64,000 bases of DNA from Diorhabda sublineata (Eukaryota; Arthropoda; Insecta; Coleoptera; Chrysomelidae): positions 2,180,187-2,244,186 of the forward strand of contig NC_079474.1 in NCBI RefSeq assembly GCF_026230105.1, written 5' to 3'. Below are positions 12,101-24,000 of this stretch, in pieces. The translations under genes and the position numbers were made by a program. Numbering within the stretch: the stretch's first letter is position 1; the number at the start of each line of letters is the position of its first letter. The notes under the pieces are model-generated. The model was not told the origin of the DNA, did not search any database, and was given only the letters and a program-made list of their open reading frames with translations.

Positions 12101-13606
12101 AAAATATTACTAAAAATCGGGTGTAATGAAATGTGACATTCTCAGTATCTTTTTTACGACATCTATTATCCAAAAGCGACCCTCGTCGGCCTTTCTTGCC
12201 GTGATACTGGGGATCCTCATCGTTTAGAGCTGATCCAGCTGCCACAGATCTTCGTTTTCAATTTTAAACGTTTCCAGGTGTAGTAATCTGGAGACCCCTA
12301 ATGTCTCACACTTCGAGAGAACGTGGATGGAGTTTCTGGGCAACAGAATCTGCCAAGTCCGATGTCTTCAGGTGTCCAGACAGGACTCCTGTTAGAGCAG
12401 ATCTTCACTGGTTACATTTCCTTCTCGAGGATCGTCTCCAATGGACTCCAATGGCGCGTTTCCCAAAATATTTTCAAGTTACGAACATAGAGAAAAGTCA
12501 TCGGGAGCTAAATCCAGCGAAAACGTCGGATTAGCGATGATTTTCGTTACGTGTTTGGACAAAATAATACCATTACTGCGACATCTATTATCCAAAAGGT
12601 CTTTTTGTTGAGAGCCTCCGCTATCTCTTGGAGGTTTATTTCTTGGTTGCAGACGTCCAGCCACCTTCAGAATCGACGCAAATTGTTGAAGGTACGATGC
12701 GAAGTTTGGTCCTGGTTTGGACTGACAATCAGGAGAAAGAACAGCTCGAATCTGATCCAGATTTTCTGTCTGTTGTGTCCCGGTAATAAAATCATCACCA
12801 CGTTCGAAAAAATGATGTTAAATCGATTCAAATAAACACCTGCACTCAAAACCGTGTCAGTTCAACAGTTTTTGGCTAAAGTTGAACTATTTCACGCATA
12901 TTAATCGCCTGACTTGGCTCCGTATGATTTTTTTTAAAACCACGTTTCGAAGGATACCGATTCCGCTTGAACAAGATGGAGATGCACTGGAATTAATTTG
13001 ATAGGGAGGCGTGGATGTACAAATGAACAAATTTGGAAGATCTATTTCATATTAAACTTGCCATAATTATATTTTTTATGAAGTTTTCCGTTTTTTAGCG
13101 TACTGCGCGTTCGCATTTAGAGGCATGGGAGGCATAATGCTCAGAACCGTTACGTCATTTATCATATCTTCGCAGGAAATGGGAAAAGTTTTCGCGGTAA
13201 TCAGTATTTTGACAAGTCTCGATGAATTGACAGCTAATATAATATATCCGATGGTCTACAACGCAACTCTGCACACCAACAGCGGAATTTTCAATTATAT
13301 GTCTGTGGGAATGATGGCGGTTGGCAGTATTCTGATAATGTAGGTCGAACTTCAGATTATCCACATTTTTATGGTTTTTTTTTTCAATTTTCGCGATTAT
13401 ACGATCATTAATTTGTCGTTTTCAGATATATGATGAATGTTAATTACGCTCATTACGAACCACCGACGAAAGAAGAAGATCTAGATGCAAAGAAAAATAT
13501 GGCGTTGAATAATATGGATATATTCACTCCAACGCAACGAATGAGTTTAGAAATAGGCACCAGGACGTTTTCTCTTAGATCTATAACGAATACTCCAATT
13601 CCTTGA
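3098..13606 (+). CDS. SLC46 / proton-coupled folate transporter-like MFS transporter (7 exons)
   Basis: Exons 3098-3179, 5656-5913, 7038-7212, 10602-10779, 11236-11614, 13099-13339 and 13426-13606 join with GT-AG introns and compatible phases at every junction. The product is 497 residues, the size expected for the SLC46 family. After a hydrophobic N-terminus comes a loop (about residues 45-80) with cysteines 40 and 51 and sequons at N50 and N60, as in the TM1-TM2 loop of these carriers. The major-facilitator motif A, GLWSDRFGRKP, is at residues 96-106. Several further membrane spans follow, and the C-terminus is polar. SLC46 proteins move folates, heme or other small organic anions across plasma or lysosomal membranes; the substrate here cannot be read from sequence. 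Introns 2 and 3 are filled with tandem repeats and intron 5 with mariner debris, but the reading frame is intact. Family call is firm; SLC46 subtype and orthology are not. Confidence 0.85.
3779..4844. mobile_element. about 1.07-kb foldback element with TACAGGGTGTCCCACGA ends
   Basis: The two halves are inverted copies of each other over almost the whole length. The left end reads TATACAGGGTGTCCCACGA and the right end is its exact complement. Internal pairs include the 'gatggccgacttccg' block near 3897 and its complement near 4715, and the ACAGGGT blocks near 4191 and 4425. The arms are about 530 bp and meet near 4310. It has no transposase frame, so it is non-autonomous. It sits in intron 1 of the transporter gene. 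Confidence 0.8.
5656..5913 (+). CDS. transporter exon 2 (motif A)
   Basis: The acceptor is a T-rich tract ending TTTTTTTAG and the donor is CAG|GTATGT. It encodes the TM1-TM2 loop, TM2 and the GLWSDRFGRKP motif, ending in PFLIASLAG. The last 25 bases and the donor are copied twice more downstream in a tandem repeat. Confidence 0.85.
5889..6700 (+). repeat. 276-bp tandem repeat that copies the end of exon 2
   Basis: About three units of 275-276 bp. Each full unit contains 25 bp of exon 2 (PFLIASLAG) plus a splice donor, so donors follow 5913, 6188 and 6464. The extra donors read CAG|GTGTGT instead of GTATGT. Each extra exon fragment is preceded by an acceptor-like CGTTTTCAG. The last unit has lost the exon piece. 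The array arose by duplication across the exon-intron boundary. Confidence 0.9.
7038..7212 (+). CDS. transporter exon 3
   Basis: Starts after GTTTTAG and ends AG|GTATAG in phase 2. It encodes membrane spans including YVLTGETGAFML and the cytoplasmic ITTSEQRALR turn, which is typical of SLC46 proteins (consensus near T-x-x-x-R-T/A-x-R). Confidence 0.85.
7281..10259. repeat. 282/283-bp tandem array, about 10.5 units, in transporter intron 3
   Basis: Units are nearly identical and fall into two variants. Type A has 'gggtctccacatattt' and a GCDTDL-coding segment. Type B has 'agtctct(g/a)cgtatt' or a related form and an MYETDL-coding segment. Order by the internal frame starts is A 7395, B 7678, A 7961, B 8244, 8526, 8808, 9090, 9372, 9654, A 9937, then a truncated B at 10220. 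Every full unit has the same 60-codon open frame, but the period is not always a multiple of three, so it is not one long gene. Recent unequal exchange best explains it. Confidence 0.95.
10260..10510. other. unique sequence joined to the last 283-bp unit
   Basis: The last array unit runs without a break into about 250 bp of fairly GC-balanced sequence, open in two plus-strand frames and partly open on the minus strand. It may be the rest of the element from which the monomer was taken. The minus strand contains IVVDEGT, loosely like a piggyBac-type acidic motif, but that is too short to name the family. Confidence 0.3.
10602..10779 (+). CDS. transporter exon 4
   Basis: Starts after CTAATTTTTAG and ends GAG|GTAGGG in phase 0. 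It encodes two membrane spans and the LPESLKGNKE sequence at the start of the central cytoplasmic loop. It lies just beyond the 283-bp tandem array. Confidence 0.85.
10981..11143. mobile_element. 163-bp GC-rich hairpin MITE
   Basis: Perfect 12-bp ends AAGGCCGAAACC / GGTTTCGGCCTT bound a near-complete inverted repeat. The arms are made of GCCACGCC-type repeats and CAAGTGTCGAA, separated by about 55 bp of AT-rich loop. It is strikingly GC-rich against its surroundings. There is no clean target-site duplication and no coding capacity. It sits in intron 4 of the transporter. Confidence 0.8.
11236..11614 (+). CDS. transporter exon 5
   Basis: Starts after TTTGTAG and ends before GTAAGT in phase 1. 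It encodes a basic central loop (NIFKKRPNNGR) followed by three predicted membrane spans. Confidence 0.85.
11711..12600. repeat. 468-bp tandem duplication carrying mariner-like debris
   Basis: Two copies start at about 11713 and 12181 with the same 'cctcgtcggcctttcttgcc' block and remain similar for over 400 bp. Minus-strand reading in both copies gives LDLAPDDFSLCS, close to the mariner signature SPDLAPxDF(F/W). Frames are broken by stops. The second copy lacks a short stretch near 12426. Both lie in intron 5 of the transporter. Confidence 0.7.
12850..13020 (+). mobile_element. mariner transposase 3' fragment, broken
   Basis: Plus-strand reading gives SVQQFLAK, then an in-frame stop, then SPDLAPYDFF and a basic tail. 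This matches the order in mariner transposases before and at the last catalytic Asp. Its orientation is opposite to the relics at 11711-12600, so at least two insertions are present. It is clearly non-functional. Confidence 0.6.
13099..13339 (+). CDS. transporter exon 6
   Basis: Starts after GTTTTTTAG and ends AT|GTAGGT in phase 2. It encodes RGMGGIMLRTVTSFI, SQEMGKVFA and the last spans, matching the conserved C-terminal half of SLC46 carriers. Confidence 0.85.
13426..13606 (+). CDS. transporter exon 7 (C-terminus)
   Basis: Starts after GTTTTCAG. It completes the last membrane span, then encodes a polar tail ending TNTPIP before TGA. A polyadenylation signal follows 64 bp later. Confidence 0.85.
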
Positions 13607-13669
13607 AGTGCATTTATAACGGATATTCACTTATAACCACGAAGATCTGCTCGGTCCTTTCCCGAACGT

Positions 13670-13675
13670 AATAAA
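13670..13675 (+). terminator. polyadenylation signal of transporter gene
   Basis: AATAAA lies 64 bp past the TGA stop. It is the first such signal downstream and fits a short 3' untranslated region. Confidence 0.6.
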
Positions 13676-16484
13676 ATATAGTCAATTTTAAGTTAAAATT
13701 CGATATCAAAACAATTTTTTGTGATATCACTTATTTTTGATTTACATGGTATACTAAACTTAAATATAATTGCTTTACTGATTTAATTTCGATATACACG
13801 GTATATCGAACTTGTTTATCTCATTCTAGCGCATCTACTTTGATATTTCCTCTCTTTATCATATTGATTCGGTTATTTAGTTTCACACACTGATTCAATA
13901 TGGTATATTAAACTTGCTTCTATTTCATTTCAATCCATACAGTTTATTATGTTCTATCTTTATCACAAACAAAACCTAAATGAACTTGCAGCATTCTATC
14001 TCACTCTTACACTCCTTTTTTAAACACGTAGATTTGGTGGCATATTAAATTTGTTTCTATCTCATTCTAACTCATACATTGTGTTATCTTCTTTCTTTAT
14101 TAAATTGATACGATTTCTATACGATATTCATACGTTGATATGAAAGGCGTTACTACTTGAACTCGTTCTACTTTTTTATTATGAATTATTACTGTATACT
14201 GTAAAGTGATTTTTTTTAATTGTAGACATAATACTTATTCGAATCAACTTCGTGTTTTATTTACGCCCCTATTCTCAATATCAAATGAATTCACATAAAG
14301 TTGTGTGTATACAGTATATGTTCCGCTAATCATTTTCTCTCACTCTAGCACATATATTTTAATATATTCTCTCTTCTTCTTGATATAATTTCGTGATTCG
14401 TCACCTATTTCATTTACAAACAATTAGTTAACAACTAGTATTAAAGATGGCGTCATTAAGTGAAACTAGTTTAAATAAAAGTGTTGCTTGATAAAATTTC
14501 TTTTTAATTATATTTACAATCATGGAAAAAACGCGAGTACGTTTTGTATTTTTTTGTATAAAGCAACATGTTCTTTATTTGAATTAAATATAAAGATAAC
14601 TGCGTAAAGTTATAGAAAACTGTAATAGTGATATTTGTCGTGAAATATATGATGCTATATACTATAAACTAATTATTTCGATACAATAAATATGGTTTAA
14701 GATAAATTTAACGCTATAAAATTTAAAATATTGAAGGGATAAATTACTACCGCCATCTACATTCTAATCTTGAAGCAGTAATGAAATTTCCGTTTAATTG
14801 AGTTGCTTTATGCTAATTATTACAACGAACATTTAAGAGAGGGCGCTAGAGTTGAAAGCAATAAATATATTGACAGAAGACTTGAAAATTTTTATTAACA
14901 CTTTGGGTTAATTATTTCTGTTTAATAAAGTGAATATTAAAATGATCTAGTAAATATTAAGCCTTGTAAAATTTGGAATTATAATTTTCATTAGTTTCGC
15001 CATCTGTGTTTTAAATTCCAAAGGACAAACAAAATTATTTTGATGGTAACTTCAGTCATGAATAAAAGTTAGTACATGGATTAAACAATAGATAGCGTTA
15101 TAACACGAACCAAATAAATATAGGATTAAACCAATATATAACAATAATAATATCCAGAAATTTGTTGTGTTGACAGACTTATAACGTTATATATAAATAA
15201 GATTAGTTATAAATCACATTACAGGTGACGAATTATATTTTGTATATACCCTGTATATTCGAGATCAATAAACTTAATGAATCTACCGGACGTCACGTTT
15301 TAGGGGATCACCATATGGTCTAGCACATCCTATTTAATTTTTAACGTTTTTATGCATTAGGTAGTTTGACGTTTTCTGTGATATTTACGAGACTTTAAAT
15401 GTTAATGTTATTGTTCTAAATATAAGGTTAGTATTTAAATTATTACGTTATTTTAAAAATAAATAAATAAATTCTTCGTTGAATTCAAAATAAAAATAGT
15501 TTTTAGAAAATAAAATATTTGTCGTTAATTGTTTTTTTGACGGTTATAATGCTTTACAAATATCAGTGATTTTCGAGTCGTAGTAAATAATTGTTACTAT
15601 AGATACGAGTGGTGATCACAAATTACTATGGAAAGGAAATATTTTAATACGTTATATCGAACACTGAGATTTTATATGTTCAACGGAAATTAATCATTTC
15701 AGTACTTAGTTACTTGTTATATATTGTACAGGGGTTTTTTATTTTTGAGTTTGGATTTTGCGATGAAAATAGTTTATTCAACGCTATTTATATTTAATAA
15801 TCGGTTGGGCTGCAAAATTCTTTGGGTCAGACTTTTCATTCAACCTTAAGAATTAGAAAAAAGATCGAACAATGATATATATATACAGGTGTGGTACGAA
15901 AATTTTACAAATAAACGTGCGTGAAAGAATTAACTTTGACCAAACATATTTTTTCTGTCATTATGTTTAATTTTTTAATGTTTGTTTCAGAATAGGTAAA
16001 AACGAAGAACGTTTCTAACCGATGAGGAAGTTTTTTATGTAAGTAACCAATAAATTTCGTCTTGATGACCTAGAGATGGCAGTAGTTGCTTAAAAAATGC
16101 TTGTTTTGTTGTTTGTATGTAATGTATCTGTTTAGCAGCGAGGAATTATAAATTAAAATAAATAATAAGTCGAAAAAACTCATAAGGGGGCAACCGTAAA
16201 TTACGTGAACCATTTTTCGATCAGTCTAGAATCCCACAATCCACAGCAGATCTTCAGCAAGACGCATTGGCTGAATCCCGACAACAGTTTGTCGTCGAAA
16301 TGGATTTAGAGCTGATCTATTATCAATAACTCCATCATTTTCTGCGAATGGCCTGACAAATAACGAATTTGAACAACTTGGTTTTCAAATTTCCTTTCCA
16401 CAGTGGGAAATGCGTCGAATTGGCTGGTAACCAAATTACCCTCTTTCTAAGTAATTAATCGATACCCCGTAGATCGATTTTGGC

Positions 16485-17345
16485 TTAATTAGGCTAAAAT
16501 AAATCGAAAATGAAGAATGAAATTTTTCGATATCTCGCTTCGTTTTCGAGATATCGATACTTGAAGTTATAATTAAAAGTTAGTTCAAAAAGTATTGAAC
16601 AGATGGAGTTAAATACTTCGTTTCAAATGAATATTCGATGAACAAAAGATTTTTTATTTAATTTTTATATTATTTACCATGAAACTCCAAAATTATATTG
16701 AAAAAAATAGATTTTTATAACTTTCATCACTCTGTGATTAATTTACGATAAATACATGAATAATTTGATGTTTTTTATGAAGAATTGTCGGTTGTTTTTC
16801 ATTATTTATGAAATAAATAAAAACATTTAATGATAATTTGAAAATTTAATTAGTAAGTAAGGGAAAAGTACAATTATCCTAGAAAAGTTATCTAGCAATT
16901 GTTTTTGCATCATTTATTCCATTTTTAACGAGAAAATCGACCGAATAAGGAAAATTATTTTAAAAAATCGTTTCAAATCTACCCGCTCCAAATTTATCTA
17001 CCCCCGATCTCCCCTATCAAGACTAACCCGTTCCTCGCGGCTTATGGCAAATCCCCCGTGGCAGCGAAGGGTCGAAGCCCTCCCATAAGAAAAAATAATA
17101 ATAATAAAATAAAACTAAAATAAACCTCACGTAAAGAAAATTTTATTGAACAATTTTTGCTGCAAAAAATTCGCGATTCTTGAACTTTTCACACTCAAGT
17201 CCACCACGATAAAGTTAGGTTAGGTTATATACAAATATTGATTAAAAATAAATTTTTCCAACTTTAAGTATCGATATCTCGAAAACGAAGCAAGATATCG
17301 AAAATTTTTATTCATAACTTTCGACTTATTTTGGGTCGATTTACA
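16485..17345. mobile_element. inverted-repeat element, about 0.86 kb
   Basis: Arms of about 90 bp at 16485-16580 and 17255-17345 are inverted copies. Both contain the AGATATCGATACTT and TTTTCGATATC(T/C)(C/T)GC blocks, with scattered mismatches. The middle has no transposase frame and includes a GC-rich patch. It could be one old non-autonomous DNA element or two inverted copies of one repeat. Confidence 0.5.
16985..17125 (+). mobile_element. possible non-LTR element 3' tail
   Basis: A GC-rich block of about 100 bp, containing 'ctcgcggcttatggcaaa' and 'gaagggtcgaagccctcc', ends in a simple (AAT)n/(AAAT)n run. A structured GC-rich end followed by a short simple repeat is typical of some LINE or SINE 3' ends. 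No coding part remains, so the class is a guess. Confidence 0.3.
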
Positions 17346-17689
17346 AAAAGGCATCAAATCCAGGCGCCGCGGAAATCGTACTCGTGCCCCCAGATCCAAT
17401 ATTTTGCTCAAAAATCGACTTAAATAACAAAATTTATCGTTTTTTTTATCGTTTCATATGATCGACGCTAATCACTTCCCAACGTATCAAGAAATAATGA
17501 AATACACTTTCAAATCTATCGATAAAGAAAGCAGTTGGTAAAATATTTACTCTTACTATTACAAATATAGTAAAAGAACGTATTTTAAACATACATTTGT
17601 TTGTCAAATTTCTCTAATAGCCTTAGGACGTACAATCACGATTTACCTCTCACAGAATTTACGTTAAATAAAGTGGACTGATCTCAAAT

Positions 17690-18457
17690 CATATATTTAC
17701 AACATAAATTCAGATTTCGAACTTTAAAAGCCTATAACTCGGAAACGAGGTGTCGTTTGAGAAAATACTTTCGTCCCGGCATAAATTCAAACACGAAATT
17801 TACGTTTCAAGTCCCGAAACACCCTGTATATTATCAAAATTCTAAAGGATCTTTTATTATTTACATTTTACAAAACTTCAACATCTCTAGTTTCTTTTTT
17901 CCAAAACGCTTCGTCCTGAATAAGGATTTTTCACTTTTTTACTTAACCTAGAAACGTAATCATTCATTTAAAATAAATAATGTTCGAATTTATAAATTAG
18001 AAAATATATTTACAACATAAATTCTGATTTTGAAACTTTGAAAGCCTATAACTCGGAAACGAGGTGTCGTTTGAGAAAATACTTTCGTCCCGGCATAAAT
18101 TCAAACACGAAATTTACGTTTCAAGTCCCGAAACACCCTGTATATTATCAAAATTCTAAAGGATCTTTTATTATTTACATTTTCCAAAACTTCAACATCT
18201 CTAGTTTCTTTTTTCCAAAACCTTTCGTCCTGAATAAGGATTTTTCACTTTTTTACTTAACCTAGAAACGTAATCATTCATTTAAAATAAATAATGTTCG
18301 AATTTATAAATTAGAAAATATATTTACAACATAAATTCTGATTTTGAAACTTTGAAAGCCTATAACTCGGAAACGAGGTGTCGTTTGAGAAAATATTTTT
18401 GTCCCGGCATAAATTCAAACACGAATTTTACGTATCAAGTCCCGAAACACCCTGTAT
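17690..18457. repeat. 314-bp tandem repeat, about 2.5 units
   Basis: The block 'ggaaacgaggtgtcgtttga' recurs with a period of exactly 314 bp. The copies are nearly identical. Each contains CACCCTGTATA, the end of the TACAGGG element family, and the array stops just after that motif. It lies upstream of the Rab-effector gene. Confidence 0.9.
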
Positions 18458-18837
18458 GTTTTTTTTAACGCCCTCTATATGATATTTTGAGGATAATAGT
18501 TAAAAAATTATTTTTCTTTTTGTTCAAAATCATTCCTACCTTTCAACTGATACTTTAAATTATTTTATAACATATAAATAAATATTTACACTCCATCTTG
18601 ACACAGGTAAGATTTTAGAAAACTTTCTCGCCGAATGAATCGGTAATGTAGTTACCTTCACAAGGTCGGTACAACAATCTCGTGACTTCCACCGACTCCT
18701 AGTGCACGAAACTTTATTATCTGTTTCCTTTCTACTGAGATTTCAGTATCTTTTTAGTTTCTTGAAAAGATGCGTAATTTTATATCACGGACGTCGTCTA
18801 CGAGGTGTTTTTGAAAATCACCGGGTAATTTTTGTTC

Positions 18838-19007
18838 ATGAGAAAATCGTTTATAGAATGGTTATGTAAAGACAATGTGTTTTTGGTGAGGGAAATGCCT
18901 TTAGATATGGTTTCGTTCGTAGTTTCCACTGGTTTAGGGGTTAGTGTTGTTGCGGGAATTATTTCGGGAGTTTGTTATATTTTAGCCTACGGATCCCCAA
19001 AAAAAAG
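18838..19007 (+). CDS. Rab effector exon 1a (N-terminal membrane segment)
   Basis: ATG with an in-frame TAA 15 bp upstream opens a 56-codon frame. It encodes EWLCKDNVFLVREMP, then a long hydrophobic span (about residues 24-51), and ends AG|GTAA in phase 2. The next exon, 11.5 kb away, starts with the T that completes AGT, so the join is in frame. Linkage to the gene rests on phase and position only. Confidence 0.55.
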
Positions 19008-20996
19008 GTAAATATTTTATGAATATTCACTTATTTCACTTAAATCGCGTGTATATTCAATTACATAACAATACTACTTTCAATATTAAACATATTTTCA
19101 AAAATAATCATTTAAATTTATTCCAATTAATTGATACGCACTGTATAATAAAATACCGTCCTTATTCCATATAAATATAAAAAGAAGAAGCGACAACTCT
19201 CCATAGTTGCCAAAATTTATATTGTACCTTCCTTACATTAACGTCTGTAAGTTTATTTCTATCTAAATTCATTGATTAAATAGGAATCTTCTCTACATAA
19301 CACATAAACTTGACAACGTCTTATTTAAAATCTTGTTGGTTACTATAGGCAACCAACACTACATAATTAAAAATAGCATCATTATAACGAATATATCATT
19401 AAAATTTTTCAATTATCGTTAGTATGTCAACACTGTTAGTTTGTTTTTGCTGATAAGACGTAAGAAAATTTTTATTGTTTGCAAATAAGCTTGTTTATTT
19501 TGTGAATTACATTTTGTTTACCACATGCGTCATCTACGTTATTAAAATCTGTAGATATAAATCGACTCATATGGAAATGCAATGATATCTAATAAATTGG
19601 AAAAACATTTACATTAATCATTATTTGATATATAAACATACAGTGTAATGAAAAAGTTTTAATTTACATAAAAGAATAATAAAAATAATTTTAGGCTTTA
19701 AAATCTTTTAATTTGCAGTTAAGTGGAATTCATTATATCTAAGAACTAACCTCTAAATTCTTCTTTTTTTATTTTAATTACGAGTTATTGGATAATTTAC
19801 TCCTTAGAACGAATAGAAATAAATCTTGACAGTTGACTTATACATACAATCATCATTTTAGTAAATTTGAACGATATATTATATTAGAATCCAATTCAAA
19901 TTGTTAGATATAATAAAATATACTCGATCTAACGTAAAATATTCTTCTGGATGCTTTTTTTTCAATTTTAAAACGAAAAAAATGAAGTGTAGTCGTTCTA
20001 GCGACGCTGTCGACACCTGCTGTCGAATAGAACATACACTAATCGATTTAACGAAGTTTTCTTATTTAACCACAATGGTTGTGTGAATGTGAAGTTGCAG
20101 AAATGCCAGATTTCCATTTTAGAAGTAGTATTATGAAATTTATATTAAACGAAATCATGATTTTATGTCAATAGGGAAAAAATTCTGTAAACGGTGTTTT
20201 CACATAAAATAACACAGTAATTACTAATTTAAATTGAAGTATTTTGAAAAATAAATTCTACTATTTTGTTTACGTGAAACGAAATTTTTTTGTCACAAAA
20301 TATATGGCAACATGGCGCTGCCTCGAACAGACTTACACGCATATTTAAAGAATGTTTATTACGTTAAAGTGTAATTGTTCAAAACACAAAACGAATAAAC
20401 TGAAAAAAAATGTTCAAACATATTTAACGCTTATTATATACCAGGCATTCCCAAAGTACCTAATTATAGAAAAAAATGTAGAAAGTTTTTAGAGCCTTGA
20501 ATATTTTCATGTATGGAGTTTTAAACAATAATAAATAAACAATTGTTTATAAATTGATGGGAAAGATTTATAAACCGTAAAATTGTTTTAAAACAGAAGG
20601 AAACATGTTGTATAAATACCATTGTTCTGAAAAACGATCCTTGAAGAAGAATTTAATTCAATTTTTCGCTACAGTTTTGTTTATACAATGAAACACAATT
20701 TTAAGAGAAAAAAAAACATTTTTCCATGGTAATTTTATGAAAATATACGACAAGTTTCATTATAGTAGCGATTGCAAAACAGTTAGGAATGTATTTGGTT
20801 AGGTTCCGGATGGCTGGGTGACCATTTTAGTCGAAGATCCGGTCGCAGCACAGAGCCGGCTTTAAAAATATATAAATTCAAAAAAAAATTATTTACTATA
20901 AAAATTTCGATTATATAATTATTGTATTTGACTGAAGAACCGAACCTGGTATGAGTGGCTATACAAATTATTTAAATAAATATATCTTAACGCCAA

Positions 20997-21033
<37 letters not shown>

Positions 21034-24000
21034 ATGATTTTTCCAAAAAAAAACGTATAACGAAAAAAAATGATAATTGGTGAAGTTAAAACATAAAAAT
21101 GAGCAAAAAAACAATTCGAAAACAAAGACATAGGTGCTTGGGCGATAGGAAATAATAAATAGAGATTTTCTACATAAAATAATAAAAAATAGCCGAAAAA
21201 ACTGTTTAAAAGAAGAATTAAAAGTGAATAAAACCAAAATCAAGGAATACTGACAATATAAAAGTCATTGACCTATAGAATGAATTTATATAACGATCTT
21301 AATTGAAATTTCATTACAAAATTTTTGATTACATCGATTTTGTTGTAGTACGGTCCTGTATACAACCATGGTATGTCCCATAATCTAGTTATCGTCAACA
21401 TTTAATTGTGTCTGTGTATGTGTCGGTTTAAAATAAACACATTTGTTACTATTTGTATTTTTATTGGCAATTATTACGAGTAAGAAGAATCAGAACAGGT
21501 AACGTTCCACTTTTTTTACGAATTTATTTCACTTGTATGTAAAATACAATTTCTGCACGGATATATAATAATAATAAGCATAATGCATGCGTGACATCCA
21601 AATCGAACCAGTTTTTTCACCTCCTTCTTTACGTACTTCAAATTTGACGCCCCGTATCTCGTGTATTTGTACGTTTAACCGAGTTATGATTTTTTTTCCT
21701 TATAAATTGACTATTTCTTAGTGCTCTCCCTTAATTTGAAATCGATATCTTCATTATTTTGGTCGTACCGATTTTTCGAATCTATTCCCACACCTACTTT
21801 TGGTATATCAACTTTGACACACTGTATCTCGTATATTTGTATGTTTAATCGAGATATGATTTTTTTCCTTATAAAATGATTATTTCTTAGTGCTCTCCCT
21901 TAATTTGAAATCGATATCTTCATTATTTTGGTCGTACCGATTTTTCGAATCAATCCCCACACCTACTTTTTGTATATCAACTTTGACACACTGTATCTCG
22001 TATATTTGTACGTTTATCCGAGTTATGATTTTTTTCCTTATAAATTGATTATTTCTTAGTGCTCTCCCTTAATTTGAAATCGATATCTTCATTATTTTGG
22101 TCGTACCGATTTTTCGAATCAATTCCCACACTGACTTTTCGTATATCAACTTTGACACCATATATCTCGTGTATTTGTACGTTTAACCGAGTTATGATTT
22201 TGTTCCTTAAAAATTGATTATTTCTTAGTGCTCTCCCTCAATTTGAAATCGATATCTTCATTATTTTGGTAGTACCGATTTTTCGAATCAATTCCAACAC
22301 TTACTTTTGGTATATAAACTTTGACACACTATATCTCGTGTATTTGTACGTTTAACCGAGTTATGATTTTTTTCCTTATAAATTTATTATTTCTTAGTGC
22401 TCTCCCTTAATTTGAAATCGATATCTTCATTATTTTGGTCGTACCGATTTTTCGAATCTATTCCCACACCTACTTTTGGTATATCAAATTTGACACACTG
22501 TATCTCGTATATTTGTATGTTTAATCGAGATATGATTTTTTTCCTTATAAAATGATTATTTCTTAGTGCTCTCCCTTAATTTGAAATCGATATCTTCATT
22601 ATTTTGGTCGTACCGATTTTTCGAATCAATCCCCACACCTACTTTTTGTATATCAACTTTGACACACTGTATCTCGTATATTTGTACGTTTATCCGAGTT
22701 ATGATTTTTTTCCTTATAAATTGATTATTTCTTAGTGCTCTCCCTTAATTTGAAATCGATATCTTCATTATTTTGGTCGTACCGATTTTTCGAATCAATC
22801 CCCACACCTACTTTTGGTATATCAACTTTGACACACTGTATCTCGTATATTTGTACGTTTAACCGAGTTATGATTTTTTTCCTTATGAATTGACTATTTC
22901 TTAGTGCTCTCCCTTAATTTGAAATCGATATCTTCATTATTTTGGTAGTACCGATTTTTCGAATCAATTCCCACACTTACTTTTCGTATATCAACTTTGC
23001 CACACTGTATCTCGTATATTTGTACGTTTAACCGAGTTATGATTTTTTTTCTTATAAATTGATTATTTCTTAGTGCTCTCCCTCAATTTGAAATCGATAT
23101 CTTCATTATTTTGGTAGTACCGATTTTTCGAATCAATTCCCACACTTACTTTTCGTATATCAACTTTGCCATACTGTATCTCGTGTATTTGTACGTTTAA
23201 CCGAGTTATGATTTTTTTCCTTATGAATTGACTATTTCTTAGTGCTCTCCCTTAATTTGAAATCGATATCTTCATTATTTTGGTAGTACCGATTTTTCGA
23301 ATCAATTCCCACACTTACTTTTCGTATATCAACTTTGCCACACTGTATCTCGTATATTTGTACGTTTAACCGAGTTATGATTTTTTTTCTTATAAATTGA
23401 TTATTTCTTAGTGCTCTCCCTCAATTTGAAATCGATATCTTCATTATTTTGGTAGTACCGATTTTTCGAATCAATTCCCACACTTACTTTTGGTATATCA
23501 ACTTTGACACACTATATCTCGTGTATTTGTATGTTTAACCGAGTTATGATTTTTTTCCTTATGAATTGACTATTTCTTAGTGCTCTCCCTTAATTTGAAA
23601 TCGATATCTTCATTATTTTGATAGTACCGATTTTTCGAATCAATTCCCACACTTACTTTTGGTATATCAACTTTGACACCATATATCTCGTGTATTTGTA
23701 TGTTTAACCGATTTATGATTTTTTTTCCTTATAAATTGATTATTTCTTAGTGCTTTCTTTGAATTTGAAATCGATATCTTCATTATTTTGGTCGTACCGA
23801 TTTTTCGAATCAATCCCCACACCTACTTTTGGTATATCAACTTTGACACACTCTATCTCTTATATTTGTTCGTTTAACCGAGTTATGATTTTTTTTTATA
23901 AATTGATTATTTCTTAGTGCTCTCCCTCAATTTGAAATCGATATCTTCATTATCTTGGTCGTACCGATTTTTCGAATCAATTCCCACACTTACTTTTGGT

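Larger units (their letters stand above)
13676..17689. other. intergenic, AT-rich, no gene recognised
   Basis: No open frame with coding-like composition and no RNA gene was seen. It contains one ACCCTGTATA-type end near 15247, an inverted-repeat element at 16485-17345, and a GC-rich LINE-like tail near 16985-17125. The rest appears unique, with T/A-rich runs. Confidence 0.5.
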